NCBI RefSeq assembly: GCF_900105045.1
Contig: NZ_LT629739.1
Span: 1,984,001-2,048,000, forward strand
Reading direction: 5' to 3'
DNA from: Brevibacterium picturae
Lineage (GTDB): Bacteria > Actinomycetota > Actinomycetes > Actinomycetales > Brevibacteriaceae
Length of the DNA stretch: 64,000 nt
Below are positions 54,750 through 64,000 of the stretch, in pieces. Position numbers and translations under genes: made by a program. The notes under the pieces are model-generated. The model searched no databases. It worked only from the letters and a program-made list of their open reading frames with translations, and was not told the origin of the DNA. The stretch's first letter is position 1. Each line of letters starts with the position of its first letter.

Positions 54750-57272
54750 CTACTTGAAATCGACGGTGTTGATGATGGCGCGGAAACCGCCCTCGTCCTG
54801 GGGAAGCTCGGTCACCCAGAGGATCAGATTGTCGGTCTCGACGTCATCGTCAAGTTTGATCGTCACCCCGTCCGAGTCGAACTCCCCTTCGCCGACCTTC
54901 TTGGAATCTTCAGGGTCGGAACCGTCGCGAATCTCGAAGGATCCGCCCGAGTTCGACGACTTGACCTCGACCTCTTTCACCGTTGTCTTGTCTTCGAGTT
55001 CGAAGAGCAGGCCCAGACCGGACTTCAGGTTGCCGAACGAAGCAGAATTATAACGGTCGGTCTCCCATGACCCCTTCGTCTTGGGCACGACGTCTTTGGC
55101 TCCGTCGTTGTTCTCCTCGTCGTCGCCTTCGGGATCCATCACCGTGACTTTGTCGATCTTCGGCGGTTCTGGCTTGGGCTCTTCCGTCTTCTCTTCTTTT
55201 TCCTTGTCCTTGCCGTCATCGGTCTGAGCCGGGGTCGACGTTTCAGCGACCTTCTCGGGTTGGGTGTCGCCGGAATTGAAGTTGAAGACCGCGATCGAGA
55301 TCACGACGGCGGCGACGACCACCAGTGCAAGGACCAGCCACGCGAACGGCTTTCGTGAGTTCGCCGGATCATCATCCGAGTCGTCGCCATTGTTCGCCGA
55401 TTCGCCCGAACCGACGCGAGCAGCACCTCCAGCCGCTGAGCCCCCACCGGCCGAACTTCCAGCTGCTGCACCTCTGGAGGAGTCCGCAGCCGCGTCGCCA
55501 GTCGAGGTCCCTGCCGTCGCAGACTCTTTCTTGCCGACAGATTTCTTCTTGCCTTCGGAACTGACCGTCTCGGAAGCCCCAACAGCCCCAGCCACCCCTG
55601 CTGCGCCGACAGCTGCCCCGCCGGCAACCGCGGCACCAGTCCCAGCACCAGCGGCAGAATTGTCGTCGGAGCGCTGCTTCGGTGAGACCGCGGCAACAGG
55701 TGCCGTGGAACGGGTCGAGTCGTCGTCTGCTTCATCAACCGAATTGGGTGAGAGCCTGCGGACCTCCTTGGGCGGCGTGGCGGCGTTGGCTTCTTGCTGT
55801 TTGGTGTTCGAGGCCGCCTCGAGGGCAGCGATGCGTCGGCGTGCCTCGTCTTCCTTGGCTTTGGCGATACGGCGTTCACGTTCGTATTCGCGCAGCTGGT
55901 GTTCGCGCTGCTGCTCGTTGGTCTCGAACATCCCGCCGAGGAACCACGACCCATCATCATCCTCATCATCCATGATGACGCGGGTGTCGTTGTCGTCCTC
56001 GACTTCTTCAGCGCCATCCTCGGAAACGACGTTGAGTGCCTGGGTGTCGGGGTCAGAATCCGGGTCGTCACGATTCATGATCGGTGAGGTCAGATTATCG
56101 TCGTACTCGTGTTCTGCATATGCGGAGTACTGCGAATAGGTCTGCTCAGGCTCCCATTCCTCCCAGTCCTGGGCGGCATTGTCGAGCTGATCCTTGCCGA
56201 TCGGGAAGCTTGAAGCCTCCCGCATCTGCATTCGGTCTGCATATTGTCCTGTGGTCTTGCCGCCGTCACCTACGGCCAGACCACGGGTCCCCGGACGGGT
56301 GATGCCGATGCGAACCAGAGCGGCCTTGACCTGATCATCGCTGGCTGTGTTCGCAGTGCTCGGACCCATGGACGTCGATCGAGGTGTGGGCAGGCTCGTC
56401 GCCTCGTCGAAGCTGCGTGGTGACTGGTCGAAGACGCTGTCGTTGTCGACGACCGGGGCACGATTGACGTAACGCAGCAGCTCGGCATCCCATTCGTCCA
56501 GGTAGCCCAGCACCTCGGCCACGGAACCTGGCCCCGGATCGGATCCGGTGAGGATACCGCTGACGAAATCGTCGAGCTCATTGGAGATATCGGGGTTGAG
56601 AGACTTGGCTCTGGCGATGCGGGAATTCTCCCGACCCGCGGCGGGTATCCCGTTGTATGGATCATCGGCGGGCCAATAACCGGTGAGAGCGGCGTAGAGG
56701 AGTCGGATGAGGCCCAGCGCATCCGCTCGAGATGCCTTCGTCGGTGTGTAATCCTCGGGTTGGATCAGTCCTGTGCCCAGGGCCAGAGCGGCGTCGATGC
56801 CGATACCCGAGACCAGGACGGTGCCCTTGGTCGTGATCCCGACCGTGTTCGGGCGCAGGAACATGTGGAAGAGACCGCGTCGGGCGGCTGTGACGAGAAC
56901 CGTTCCGATCTCGCCGATGAGCGCACAGGCGGCATCGATGGGAAGCGGGGACTTGGGCAGGATCTCACCCAGCGAGGTGACGCCGATGCGTTTGGACACG
57001 ACATAGTCGAGTCCCTCCGAATGACCGACATCCAAAGTCGGGGCAATGCGATGGTCGCCGAGGATGGAGACCCGCCGCGCTGCCTCGAGCACATCCGTGG
57101 ATCCATCGGCATCGGCGACGTGGATGAGCATCGGTTCATCGAGGATGGCGTCGAGGGCCGTGCACACGGCGCCCGCCTGCGGTTTGTCCTCGAGCCACCA
57201 GCGGTCGACCGTTGATACGACGTAACGACCGGCAACAACCATGCCGGGTTCGATATCGATCAGGGTGACCAC
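54750..57272 (-). CDS. Membrane pseudokinase with external discoidin-like domain (MurJ partner)
   Basis: 840 residues. Residues about 10-270 keep a Ser/Thr-kinase-like fold but lack the catalytic motifs: FHMFLRPNTV stands where HRD would be, and VSGIG where DFG would be. A long acidic and Ala/Ser-rich linker follows (with a coiled-coil stretch EHQLREYERERRIAKAKEDEARRRIAALE). One span, AWLVLALVVVAAVVISIAVF, lies near 642-662, then a Lys/Glu-rich stalk and a beta-rich C-terminal domain like that of the extracellular end of mycobacterial MviN. In mycobacteria these parts are fused to MurJ; here they form a separate gene 25 bp downstream of murJ. It likely docks FHA proteins to control lipid II export. 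Confidence 0.85.
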   Translation of the reverse strand: MVTLIDIEPGMVVAGRYVVSTVDRWWLEDKPQAGAVCTALDAILDEPMLIHVADADGSTDVLEAARRVSILGDHRIAPTLDVGHSEGLDYVVSKRIGVTSLGEILPKSPLPIDAACALIGEIGTVLVTAARRGLFHMFLRPNTVGITTKGTVLVSGIGIDAALALGTGLIQPEDYTPTKASRADALGLIRLLYAALTGYWPADDPYNGIPAAGRENSRIARAKSLNPDISNELDDFVSGILTGSDPGPGSVAEVLGYLDEWDAELLRYVNRAPVVDNDSVFDQSPRSFDEATSLPTPRSTSMGPSTANTASDDQVKAALVRIGITRPGTRGLAVGDGGKTTGQYADRMQMREASSFPIGKDQLDNAAQDWEEWEPEQTYSQYSAYAEHEYDDNLTSPIMNRDDPDSDPDTQALNVVSEDGAEEVEDDNDTRVIMDDEDDDGSWFLGGMFETNEQQREHQLREYERERRIAKAKEDEARRRIAALEAASNTKQQEANAATPPKEVRRLSPNSVDEADDDSTRSTAPVAAVSPKQRSDDNSAAGAGTGAAVAGGAAVGAAGVAGAVGASETVSSEGKKKSVGKKESATAGTSTGDAAADSSRGAAAGSSAGGGSAAGGAARVGSGESANNGDDSDDDPANSRKPFAWLVLALVVVAAVVISIAVFNFNSGDTQPEKVAETSTPAQTDDGKDKEKEEKTEEPKPEPPKIDKVTVMDPEGDDEENNDGAKDVVPKTKGSWETDRYNSASFGNLKSGLGLLFELEDKTTVKEVEVKSSNSGGSFEIRDGSDPEDSKKVGEGEFDSDGVTIKLDDDVETDNLILWVTELPQDEGGFRAIINTVDFK

Positions 57273-57297
57273 CTCCAGAGGGGCTTCGATGCGCAGA

Positions 57298-58911
57298 TTA
57301 TTTTCTTAGTTTTCCAGCAACGACGCCAATAATCGAATGCAACTCTCTGACTTTCAGCAAATAACATGCTCCCAAGAAGACAATGAGCATGAGAGTCCCG
57401 ACGCCGGCGGTGGAGACGAATGCTTGCCACCGGCCGGCCAGGGCAAAGTCCGGGAAGAAGAAGAGAAGCCCGTAACCGGCCAATCCAGCAACCAACGCTG
57501 CTACCAAGAACTTCATATGAGCGATCAGGATTGCGCGGAGATCAATCTCGCCGAGGCGCTTGGACAGAAGCCAGAATGACAGGATCATGGCGAACAGGTA
57601 TCCCAGGCTCATCGTCAGACCGATGATGGCCACCGTGACCGATTTCGGGAAGATCGTGGCCGAGAGCACCGCCAGGGACTGGAAGATCACCTGCGGGAGT
57701 TGGATGAGGAACGGAGTCTTCGCATCCTCATAGGCGTAGAAGACCCTCTGTGCCAGGTAGTTGGCACTGAAGGGAATGAGACCGAACACCATGGTGATGA
57801 TGACGAGTCCCACGGCCATGGCCTGTTGGCGGCCATCGCCGGCGATGATCATCGCCACCGGGGAGGCGAGCACGACGAGAGCCGCCACCGCGAAGGAATT
57901 GATCAATCCGACCATGCGCACGCCCATGGAGAAGTCGCCGACGACCGCCTTGGTGTCATGGTTCGCCGCGTCTCTGCTCAGAGAGGTGAAGAGAGCCGTG
58001 GCCAGCGACACCGCGATGAGTGAGTGCGGGAGCATGAAGACGAGATAGGCGTTGGTATAAGCGGCGTTCGAGGCATTGCCCTCCCCTGGCACCGACGCTC
58101 CGGCGGCGACGCGGGAGATGACGAGGAATCCCAACTGTCCGATGAGCATCGCGGCGAAGGTCCAGAACGCGACCTTGCCGGCGGTGCCCAGGCCGACTCC
58201 GCGGAAGCCGAAGGTCGGCCGGTACTTGAAGCCGATGCGCTTGAGCGGCCAGATCAGGATGAGTGCCTGAGCGGCGACACCCAGGGTGGCCGAGCCGCCC
58301 ATGAGAGCGATCTTGTCCGGAGTCCAGGTGCTCAGATGATGAGGGGAAGCATCATTCGTCCCGAAGACGATGATGAAGACGAGGAGACCCGCGATGGCGA
58401 CGACATTGTTGAGCACCGGTGCCCACATATACGGGCCGAATGAGGACTTGGCATTGAGCACTTGGCCCAGGAGCGTGTAGAGGCCGTAGAAGAACAGCTG
58501 CGGCAGGCACCAGAAGGCGAAGGCCGTGGCCAGCGCCATCTGGTCCGGTCCCCACCCCGAGGAGTAGAGCCAGACGAGAACCGGTGCGGCGATCGTGGCA
58601 ATGATGCTCACGACCGCAAGGATGAGGAACGACAGGGTCAGCAGGCGATTCGTAAAGTCCTCGCCCCCGTCCTTCCTCTTCGAGGCCCGCACCAGCTGTG
58701 GGACGAGGACGGCGTTGACCACACCGCCGGCCAGGAGCATGTACAGGGTGTTGGGCACCTTGTTGGCGACGTCGAAGGCGTCGGCCTGGACCGCGGTGAT
58801 TCCTATCGCTGTTGCCAACAGGGACGCCTTGACCAGGCCCAATACGCGCGAGGTCAGGGTCCCCGCGGTCATGATGGCCGAGGATTTGGCCAATGAAGAA
58901 AGATTGGACAA
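57298..58911 (-). CDS. murJ: Lipid II flippase MurJ
   Basis: 537 residues with 14 predicted spans (MOP superfamily). AGTLTSRVLGLVKASLLATAIG at the start, DAFDVANKVPNTLYMLLAGGVVNAVLVP and YLAQRVFYAYEDAKTPFLIQL are MurJ/MviN hallmarks, including Arg residues that bind the lipid II diphosphate. The start is TTG 58911 (or ATG 58872) just behind the DUF6049 stop. It flips lipid-linked peptidoglycan precursor, and co-transcription with the pseudokinase is likely. Confidence 0.95.
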   Translation of the reverse strand: MSNLSSLAKSSAIMTAGTLTSRVLGLVKASLLATAIGITAVQADAFDVANKVPNTLYMLLAGGVVNAVLVPQLVRASKRKDGGEDFTNRLLTLSFLILAVVSIIATIAAPVLVWLYSSGWGPDQMALATAFAFWCLPQLFFYGLYTLLGQVLNAKSSFGPYMWAPVLNNVVAIAGLLVFIIVFGTNDASPHHLSTWTPDKIALMGGSATLGVAAQALILIWPLKRIGFKYRPTFGFRGVGLGTAGKVAFWTFAAMLIGQLGFLVISRVAAGASVPGEGNASNAAYTNAYLVFMLPHSLIAVSLATALFTSLSRDAANHDTKAVVGDFSMGVRMVGLINSFAVAALVVLASPVAMIIAGDGRQQAMAVGLVIITMVFGLIPFSANYLAQRVFYAYEDAKTPFLIQLPQVIFQSLAVLSATIFPKSVTVAIIGLTMSLGYLFAMILSFWLLSKRLGEIDLRAILIAHMKFLVAALVAGLAGYGLLFFFPDFALAGRWQAFVSTAGVGTLMLIVFLGACYLLKVRELHSIIGVVAGKLRK

Positions 58912-58914
58912 GTC

Positions 58915-61290
58915 CTACCTCGATTCCGATTCGTCGTTCTTCGCGCGAGCCATCGCATCGGCCAGCTGCTGTTCGGGGATCTTCCTGCGTCCGCGTGAGA
59001 TCGTCTTGATCAAGCCGATAACGAAGACGGCGGTCAGGCCCAATCCGACGACGGCCGTGCCGATGTTCTCCCAATCGGCCCGCACCCTGACGAGCAGCGT
59101 CTCGCTATTCGGCAGGACGAAGTCATCGGCGGCGATCATCTCGATCGTCGTCGGCACGTCGGCGTTGGCGATGCCCTCGACGGGAACGTCGACGCGCATG
59201 GTCTCCTGGGCCGGCACGACGACGGTCTCCGTGGGCTCGGCCCGCAGCTGTGGGGTCTTCGCCTTCATCCGGATGCTCATTGTCGCGTCGGCGGGGGAAT
59301 CGTTGACGATCGTGACCGGGATCGTCGTCTCCTCACCGGTGACGAGCAGAACCGAGGAGCCCTTCTCGAGGTAGATGCTGTTCCTCATCTTCTCGTTCGC
59401 GGCTTGGGCATCGTCGGCGCAGCGTTTGGCGTTGCCGCCCAGGGTCCACGCGACCGAGGTGCAGCTGAGCAGCTCCCGGTCCAGTCGCGTGTTCGCACTC
59501 CCCGGATCGGAGAATACGCTGTTGAACTCCTTCTGCGTGGCCCGTGTCTGCGCGAGGCTCGCCACGGCCTTCGTTCCGATGCTCTTCGGGTCCTTCGGCG
59601 GTTGCAGCAGACCGCGGGGCGCGACGTCGGTGGCGAGGAGCTCATCGACACCGGACGGATCGACCCAGGGCGCGTCCGCGACGGCTTCCACCGTCTTCTC
59701 CCAGTTCACCGAGGCTGCAGTGCGTGGCATGGGCAGCAGCAGATGTCGTGTCCGGTAGGGTGACTCCGCTTGGATCGCGGCAGTCGTCGCCACCAGTTCC
59801 GAGATGCCCGAGGCGGGGTGCGGGGACCCGATGATCTGAGCGCTCTGCTGCGCCAGAGCCGAATCGCTGATCAGGGTGTTGATCGACGACTGCCCATCCG
59901 AGCCGATGCGGGTCGTCGAATGCGCGTCGTCGTGAACCCCGGACAGCGAGGGCTGCTGGGCATTGCTGAGGATCACGGTTTCATCACCCGCCTCGGCGAA
60001 GTCCTTGAGCTGATCGCGCTGTGCGGAGCCGGCGATGGGCCAGGCGATATCGGTCTTGGCCTCCGGCAGGACATCCGTGACGAGGCTTCTCTGCTTCTGC
60101 GCGAACGCGCCCAGGCTTTTCAGGTCGCTGTCCACCAGCGAGGCCTGGTCGGGATCGCCGTAGGGCAGAGCGATGACGGTGTGCGACTCCGCTTCCTCGA
60201 GGAAGTCGTGATACCAGGCGTCGAGGAGTTTACGCTGCTCTGCGTCGGCTTCGGCCTCCTCGGCGCTGAGTCCATCGGCACTGTCCTGGTCATTGGAGTT
60301 CGCATCGGGGTCGGTCTCGTGGGCATCGGGTCCCGTGGTTGCGGATTCGGAACCCTCTGGGGAGGGCTTCTCGGTCTCCTCGGAACCTGCTCCGTCGTTC
60401 TCCGAAGGTAGTTCGGCCAGAGCGGACTCGAAGGAGGCGATGATCCGGGGATCGAGGGCGATGCCGATTCCGGGCGTGTTGAGGACTTTCATGATCGCGG
60501 ACAGGGAACCGCCCTTGCCGATGGCTTTCTCGAGCTGGTCGGGATCGATGATGCCGTCGGTGGTGTGGTCCGGCAACGTCACCGGTGCGAGCATGCTGAC
60601 CTTGGTCTTGTCGAACTCCGGACTCGGGTACCAGGTGGAGAAGCCGACCGCGGAGGCGAGCCGTCCAGTGGAATCGCCCACCTGCACGCTCAGGCCGCGT
60701 GGACCCCAGTTCGAGACCGGGGATGACTTCCGCAGCCCCAGTTGCTCTGCGGGCACGGAGATCGTGAATTCTGAGGTGGATCCGGCCGCGATCTCATCGT
60801 CGAAATCCGCATCCACCGTGGTCATCGGATCGGTCGCTTCGCCCGATTCCTTTGCCTTCTTGCGGGCGTCGGGACCATTCTCCTCGAGGTCGGCGATCGT
60901 GCGGTTCTGGGACTGATCGGTCTTCCAGTTCTCGATCCGGCGTCCGGCATCGAGCTTGTCCGTGGACATCGCCAGATGCAGATCCGGGTTGGAGATCGCC
61001 TGATCCGTGGGGTTCGTGATCGTGCCGCGCACCGTGAGTGTGCCCTTCTCATCGACCCAGGGGGTCACCTCGTCGAGGGTGATGGAGACGTCGTCTCCGC
61101 TGGATGTGGTCCCGTCGGGTGAATTGCCCTCAGCGTCGGTCGAACCGCTGCCGGCCGAACCGGCGGCACTGGCGCTCGTGGCGGCTGCGGGCGTCGAACC
61201 CAGGAGCGGGTATGCGAAAACGGACCCTGCGAGCAGAAGGACACTGCTCAGCAGGGCGAGAAGGAAACGCATATGACTGATGGGTTTCAC
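58915..61290 (-). CDS. DUF6049 family exported membrane-anchored protein
   Basis: 791 residues. A signal peptide (MRFLLALLSSVLLLAGSVFA) leads into a large external part with a first immunoglobulin-like region (VSITLDEVTPWVDEKGTLTVRGTITNPTDQAISN), a middle disordered acidic insert (about 300-345) and a second beta domain (TIPVTIVNDSPADATMSIRM). One C-terminal span (VVGLGLTAVFVIGLI) and a basic tail follow. It matches the protein encoded beside murJ in mycobacteria; role unknown, probably envelope assembly. GTG 61290 overlaps the NUDIX stop (GTGA); ATG 61272 is an alternative. Confidence 0.85.
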   Translation of the reverse strand: MKPISHMRFLLALLSSVLLLAGSVFAYPLLGSTPAAATSASAAGSAGSGSTDAEGNSPDGTTSSGDDVSITLDEVTPWVDEKGTLTVRGTITNPTDQAISNPDLHLAMSTDKLDAGRRIENWKTDQSQNRTIADLEENGPDARKKAKESGEATDPMTTVDADFDDEIAAGSTSEFTISVPAEQLGLRKSSPVSNWGPRGLSVQVGDSTGRLASAVGFSTWYPSPEFDKTKVSMLAPVTLPDHTTDGIIDPDQLEKAIGKGGSLSAIMKVLNTPGIGIALDPRIIASFESALAELPSENDGAGSEETEKPSPEGSESATTGPDAHETDPDANSNDQDSADGLSAEEAEADAEQRKLLDAWYHDFLEEAESHTVIALPYGDPDQASLVDSDLKSLGAFAQKQRSLVTDVLPEAKTDIAWPIAGSAQRDQLKDFAEAGDETVILSNAQQPSLSGVHDDAHSTTRIGSDGQSSINTLISDSALAQQSAQIIGSPHPASGISELVATTAAIQAESPYRTRHLLLPMPRTAASVNWEKTVEAVADAPWVDPSGVDELLATDVAPRGLLQPPKDPKSIGTKAVASLAQTRATQKEFNSVFSDPGSANTRLDRELLSCTSVAWTLGGNAKRCADDAQAANEKMRNSIYLEKGSSVLLVTGEETTIPVTIVNDSPADATMSIRMKAKTPQLRAEPTETVVVPAQETMRVDVPVEGIANADVPTTIEMIAADDFVLPNSETLLVRVRADWENIGTAVVGLGLTAVFVIGLIKTISRGRRKIPEQQLADAMARAKNDESESR

Positions 61291-61775
61291 TGCTCCAATC
61301 GGGCGACCATCGGGCGGGCGGCGGACACGATGCGACGTTCGTTGGCGAACGAGAGGCGAGAGCGCAGATCATTGAATGGAATCCACGCGGCGTCGATCGC
61401 TTCCTGGTCAGGATCATTATCCACGGTCAGAGTCCCCGAGCGTGCACTCAGCAGGAAATGGTGGACGAGTTTGTGGATCCGGATTCCAGTCACCGTGAAC
61501 CAGTAGTCGACGGTGCCCAGGGGACAGACGATCTGCCCCAGGATACCGGTCTCCTCCTCCACCTCACGTCGAGCCGCCTCGGCGGGGGTCTCCAGCCCTT
61601 CGAGGTGTCCCTTGGGAAGGCACCATTCGATCCGTCCGGCCCGGTTGATCCGGGCGATCACGGCCACGGTCAGCTCTGGGCGTGTGAAGTCGACGACGAT
61701 GCCCCCGGCGGAGATCTCCTCTACCGTGGTGCGACGGGACGCCCTGGGTCCCGGCTTGGGCATCGGTGTGGTCAT
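61287..61775 (-). CDS. NUDIX hydrolase
   Basis: 162 residues. The NUDIX box GHLEGLETPAEAARREVEEETGI (about residues 55-77) has all Gly, Arg and Glu residues for metal binding and hydrolysis. SAGGIVVD precedes it and WIPFNDLRSRLSF follows. It hydrolyses a nucleoside diphosphate derivative, substrate unknown. In mycobacteria the same neighbour is MutT4. It is the first gene of the NUDIX-DUF6049-murJ-pseudokinase operon. Confidence 0.9.
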   Translation of the reverse strand: MTTPMPKPGPRASRRTTVEEISAGGIVVDFTRPELTVAVIARINRAGRIEWCLPKGHLEGLETPAEAARREVEEETGILGQIVCPLGTVDYWFTVTGIRIHKLVHHFLLSARSGTLTVDNDPDQEAIDAAWIPFNDLRSRLSFANERRIVSAARPMVARLEQ

Positions 61776-61894
61776 TCTCCTACCTTAGTAGGCGATTCTT
61801 GGAAGTTTCGTCGGACGCGCTCCCGGTAGGCTGGACTCGGCTGTAGATGAGTCGTCTCCGATCGGAACGGCACGGTAGAACACGAAGGAGCTCG

Positions 61895-63397
61895 GTGGAC
61901 CCGAAGACCGCGCACGCCCGTCTGTACGACAAGCTCGATGAGCTCGAGAATATCCTCGGGCCCTTGGGCAAGCGCTTCGCCGCGGCCGGATTCGAACTCG
62001 CGCTCGTCGGCGGCTCCGTCCGCGACGCACTGTTGGGCCGCCCGATGCCCGATCTCGACTTCACCACGGATGCGCGCCCCGACGACATCCTCGCCCTCAT
62101 CTCCGACTGGGTGGACACGCACTGGGACATCGGCCGGGAGTTCGGCACCATCGGCGCCATCAAATCGGGTGTGCAGATCGAGATCACCACCTACCGCGCC
62201 GAGGCCTACGACCCGGATTCGCGCAAACCAACGGTGAAATTCGGCACAGATCTCGACGCTGACCTCATCCGACGTGACTTCACGATCGGGGCGATGGCGA
62301 TCCGTCTGCCGTCGATGACCTTCGTGGACCCGTTCGACGGCTTCACCGACCTCGTCGAGGGTGTCATCCGCACCCCGGGCACTGCCGCGGACTCCTTCTC
62401 CGATGATCCGCTGCGTATGATGCGCGCGGCCCGCTTCACCGCTCAGCTGGGTCTCGATCCCGTCGCCGAGGTGGAAGCGGCGATGCGTGACATGGCCGAT
62501 CGGATTGCGATTATCTCCGCAGAACGCATCCAGGTGGAGCTGTTCAAGCTGATGACCGGCATCGATCCGGCGGCGGGCATCGATCTGCTGGTGCGCACCG
62601 ATGTCGCCGACCATGTTCTGCCCGAGGTCGCCGGTCTGCGGCTGGAGACCGATGAGCACCACCGCCATAAGGATGTCTACCAGCATTCGCTGACCGTGCT
62701 GCGCCAGGCCGTCGAGCTCGAGGAGCAGTATGCGGCCAAGCAGCGCGAGGCAGGGATGAGTGCTGAGGATCCTAACCGCCTCGGCGTGCCGGACTTCGTT
62801 GTCCGGTTCGCGGCGCTGATGCACGATGTGGGCAAACCCGCGACCCGCAGATTCGCCCCCGGTGGTGCTGTCACCTTCTATCACCATGATGCGGTGGGCG
62901 CGAAGCTGACGGCGAAGCGGATGAAGGCGCTGCGTTTCGACAAGGACACGACCAAGGCCGTCGGCCGCCTCGTCGAGCTGCACCTGCGCTTCTACGGCTA
63001 CGGTGATGCCGGATGGACGGATTCCGCGGTGCGCCGTTACGTCACCGACGCCGGTCCGCTGCTCTCCCGCCTGCACATCCTCACCCGGGCAGACGTGACC
63101 ACCCGGAACAAGAAGAAGGCCGATCGGCTCGCATTCGCCTACGACGATCTGGAGCACCGGATCCAGAAGCTGAGCGAACAGGAGGAGCTGGCGGCGATCC
63201 GCCCCGACCTCGACGGTCGCCAGATCATGGCCATCCTCGACATCAAACCCTCGCCGCTGGTGGGCAAGGCCTACAAGCACCTTCTCGAGGCGCGGATGGA
63301 GCACGGCCCGCTGGGACCTGAGCGCGCCGAAGAGGTTCTGCGTCAGTGGTGGGCCGAGAACGGGCCCGCGGAGGTTGAGCCCGGCGAGGAGTCCTAG
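61895..63397 (+). CDS. cca: CCA tRNA nucleotidyltransferase
   Basis: 500 residues. The class II nucleotidyltransferase core has LVGGSVRDALLGRPMPDLDFTTDA (catalytic Asp pair), then DLIRRDFTIGAMA and DDPLRMMRAARFTAQL. The C-terminal HD domain has HKDVYQHSLTVL and MHDVGKP. It adds or repairs CCA, which tRNA-Ile in this window needs. GTG 61895 with AAGGAG five bases upstream is preferred over a start at 61847. Divergent from the NUDIX gene. Confidence 0.95.
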   Translation: MDPKTAHARLYDKLDELENILGPLGKRFAAAGFELALVGGSVRDALLGRPMPDLDFTTDARPDDILALISDWVDTHWDIGREFGTIGAIKSGVQIEITTYRAEAYDPDSRKPTVKFGTDLDADLIRRDFTIGAMAIRLPSMTFVDPFDGFTDLVEGVIRTPGTAADSFSDDPLRMMRAARFTAQLGLDPVAEVEAAMRDMADRIAIISAERIQVELFKLMTGIDPAAGIDLLVRTDVADHVLPEVAGLRLETDEHHRHKDVYQHSLTVLRQAVELEEQYAAKQREAGMSAEDPNRLGVPDFVVRFAALMHDVGKPATRRFAPGGAVTFYHHDAVGAKLTAKRMKALRFDKDTTKAVGRLVELHLRFYGYGDAGWTDSAVRRYVTDAGPLLSRLHILTRADVTTRNKKKADRLAFAYDDLEHRIQKLSEQEELAAIRPDLDGRQIMAILDIKPSPLVGKAYKHLLEARMEHGPLGPERAEEVLRQWWAENGPAEVEPGEES

Positions 63398-63509
63398 GCT
63401 CCACCCCCGCCTGTTGTCATCGGCACGTCAACTGATAGCTTCGTAAATCGCGTATGTTTGTGCTTGTCGTCACATGGTGTGGCGCGGGCGACGATGTGAG
63501 GAGACCATG

Positions 63510-64000
63510 ATGACTGTGACCGATGAGTTCCGTGCAGCCAGAGACAAGCTGATCGAGTTGCGCAGTGATGCCGTGGCAGCCGGTGACGGCTTCGAGTGGC
63601 CGCGCTTCGACCACTTCAATTTCGGCATCGACTGGTTCGACAAAGTCGCCGAAGGCAACGACAACCCTGCTCTGTGGATCGTCGAGCAGGATGGCACCGA
63701 GGGAAAGTGGAGCTATGCCGAGCTCTCCCGCCGGTCGAATCAGGTGGCCAACTTCCTTCGCCGCTCCGGTGTGAAGCGCGGCGACCACGTCATGATCATG
63801 CTCAACAATCAGGTCGAGCTGTGGGAGACCATGCTCGCCGGCATCAAGCTCGGCGCGGTCCTCCTGCCCACGACCACTCAGTTGGGCCCCATCGACCTCA
63901 CCGATCGGGTCGAGCGCGGCAAGGCCGAGTTCGTCATCGCCGGTGCCGCCGATGCTGCGAAGTTCGACGATGTCGACGCCGAGGTGGTGCGCATCGTCGT
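63510..64000 (+). CDS. AMP-binding acyl-CoA ligase, 5' part only
   Basis: The first 163 residues, cut by the window end. MTVTDEFRAARDKLIELRSD, then FNFGIDWFDKVAEGNDNPAL and WSYAELSRRSNQVANFLRRSGVKRGDHVMIMLNN are typical of the N-terminal domain of ANL-superfamily acyl/aryl-CoA synthetases. The second of two adjacent ATGs (63510) has AGGAG six bases upstream. The substrate cannot be judged from this part. Confidence 0.85.
   Translation, partial: MTVTDEFRAARDKLIELRSDAVAAGDGFEWPRFDHFNFGIDWFDKVAEGNDNPALWIVEQDGTEGKWSYAELSRRSNQVANFLRRSGVKRGDHVMIMLNNQVELWETMLAGIKLGAVLLPTTTQLGPIDLTDRVERGKAEFVIAGAADAAKFDDVDAEVVRIV

Overview
High-GC actinobacterial chromosome spanning the replication origin. The housekeeping order is the classic actinobacterial one: tRNA-Ala/tRNA-Ile, DUF3566 gene, gyrA, gyrB, dciA, recF, dnaN, dnaA, oriC, rpmH, rnpA, yidD, yidC, jag, rsmG, parA, parB, cwlM, trxA, trxB, pseudokinase, murJ, DUF6049 gene, NUDIX gene, cca. 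Protein sequences, the absence of mycobacterial or streptomycete landmarks, and the GbsR/GMC oxidoreductase/aldehyde dehydrogenase cluster suggest Micrococcales, most likely a Brevibacterium. This assignment is inferred from family resemblance, not from a search.

Layout. (1) 1-7.9 kb, accessory metabolism: a GbsR-type regulator divergent from a GMC oxidoreductase and aldehyde dehydrogenase (choline to betaine-like pathway), a dihydrofolate-reductase-like protein, an HxlR regulator divergent from an MFS transporter, and a succinate-semialdehyde-type aldehyde dehydrogenase. (2) About 7.93-28.24 kb, an integrative and mobilizable element lodged against the 3' end of a tRNA-Ala gene. It carries an orphan helix-turn-helix ORF, a small membrane protein, a GHKL-ATPase/PD-(D/E)XK nuclease fusion (candidate defence gene), a MobF relaxase-helicase, cargo (two MFS exporters, AraC, TetR with an unknown 359-aa protein, a MarR-regulated DrrAB-type ABC exporter), single-stranded DNA-binding protein, DUF4913 protein and a large serine recombinase. 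No coupling protein or type IV secretion genes are visible. It is a mosaic: a decayed second copy of the relaxase 5' end marks the far side of one cargo block. (3) 28.2-31.3 kb: two identical tRNA-Ala(UGC) genes, a potassium channel, an MFS transporter, a 38-aa DLW-39-like protein and tRNA-Ile. (4) 31.4-45.8 kb: replication initiation, topoisomerase, RNase P, membrane insertase and rRNA methylation genes, reading away from oriC on both sides. (5) 45.8-51.9 kb: parA and parB, then about 3.2 kb with no recognisable gene that holds eleven parS sites, a compact centromere-like array. The ParB here has a linker of about 340 residues of low complexity. (6) 51.9-64 kb: the cwlM-trx-murJ envelope/redox block on the minus strand, the CCA-adding enzyme, and the start of an AMP-binding acyl-CoA ligase running off the end.

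How the parts work together. DnaA acts on boxes on both sides of dnaA. ParA and ParB act on the parS cluster 3-6 kb away to segregate the origin. CwlM, MurJ and the pseudokinase link peptidoglycan precursor supply and flipping. The mobile element adds solute/drug export, its own regulators and a possible anti-phage nuclease, and is moved by the recombinase (excision and integration) and the relaxase (transfer with help from another element).

The strongest candidates for something undescribed are the GHKL-nuclease protein, the dense non-coding parS array with its long-linker ParB, and a structured leader RNA that can hide the recombinase ribosome-binding site.
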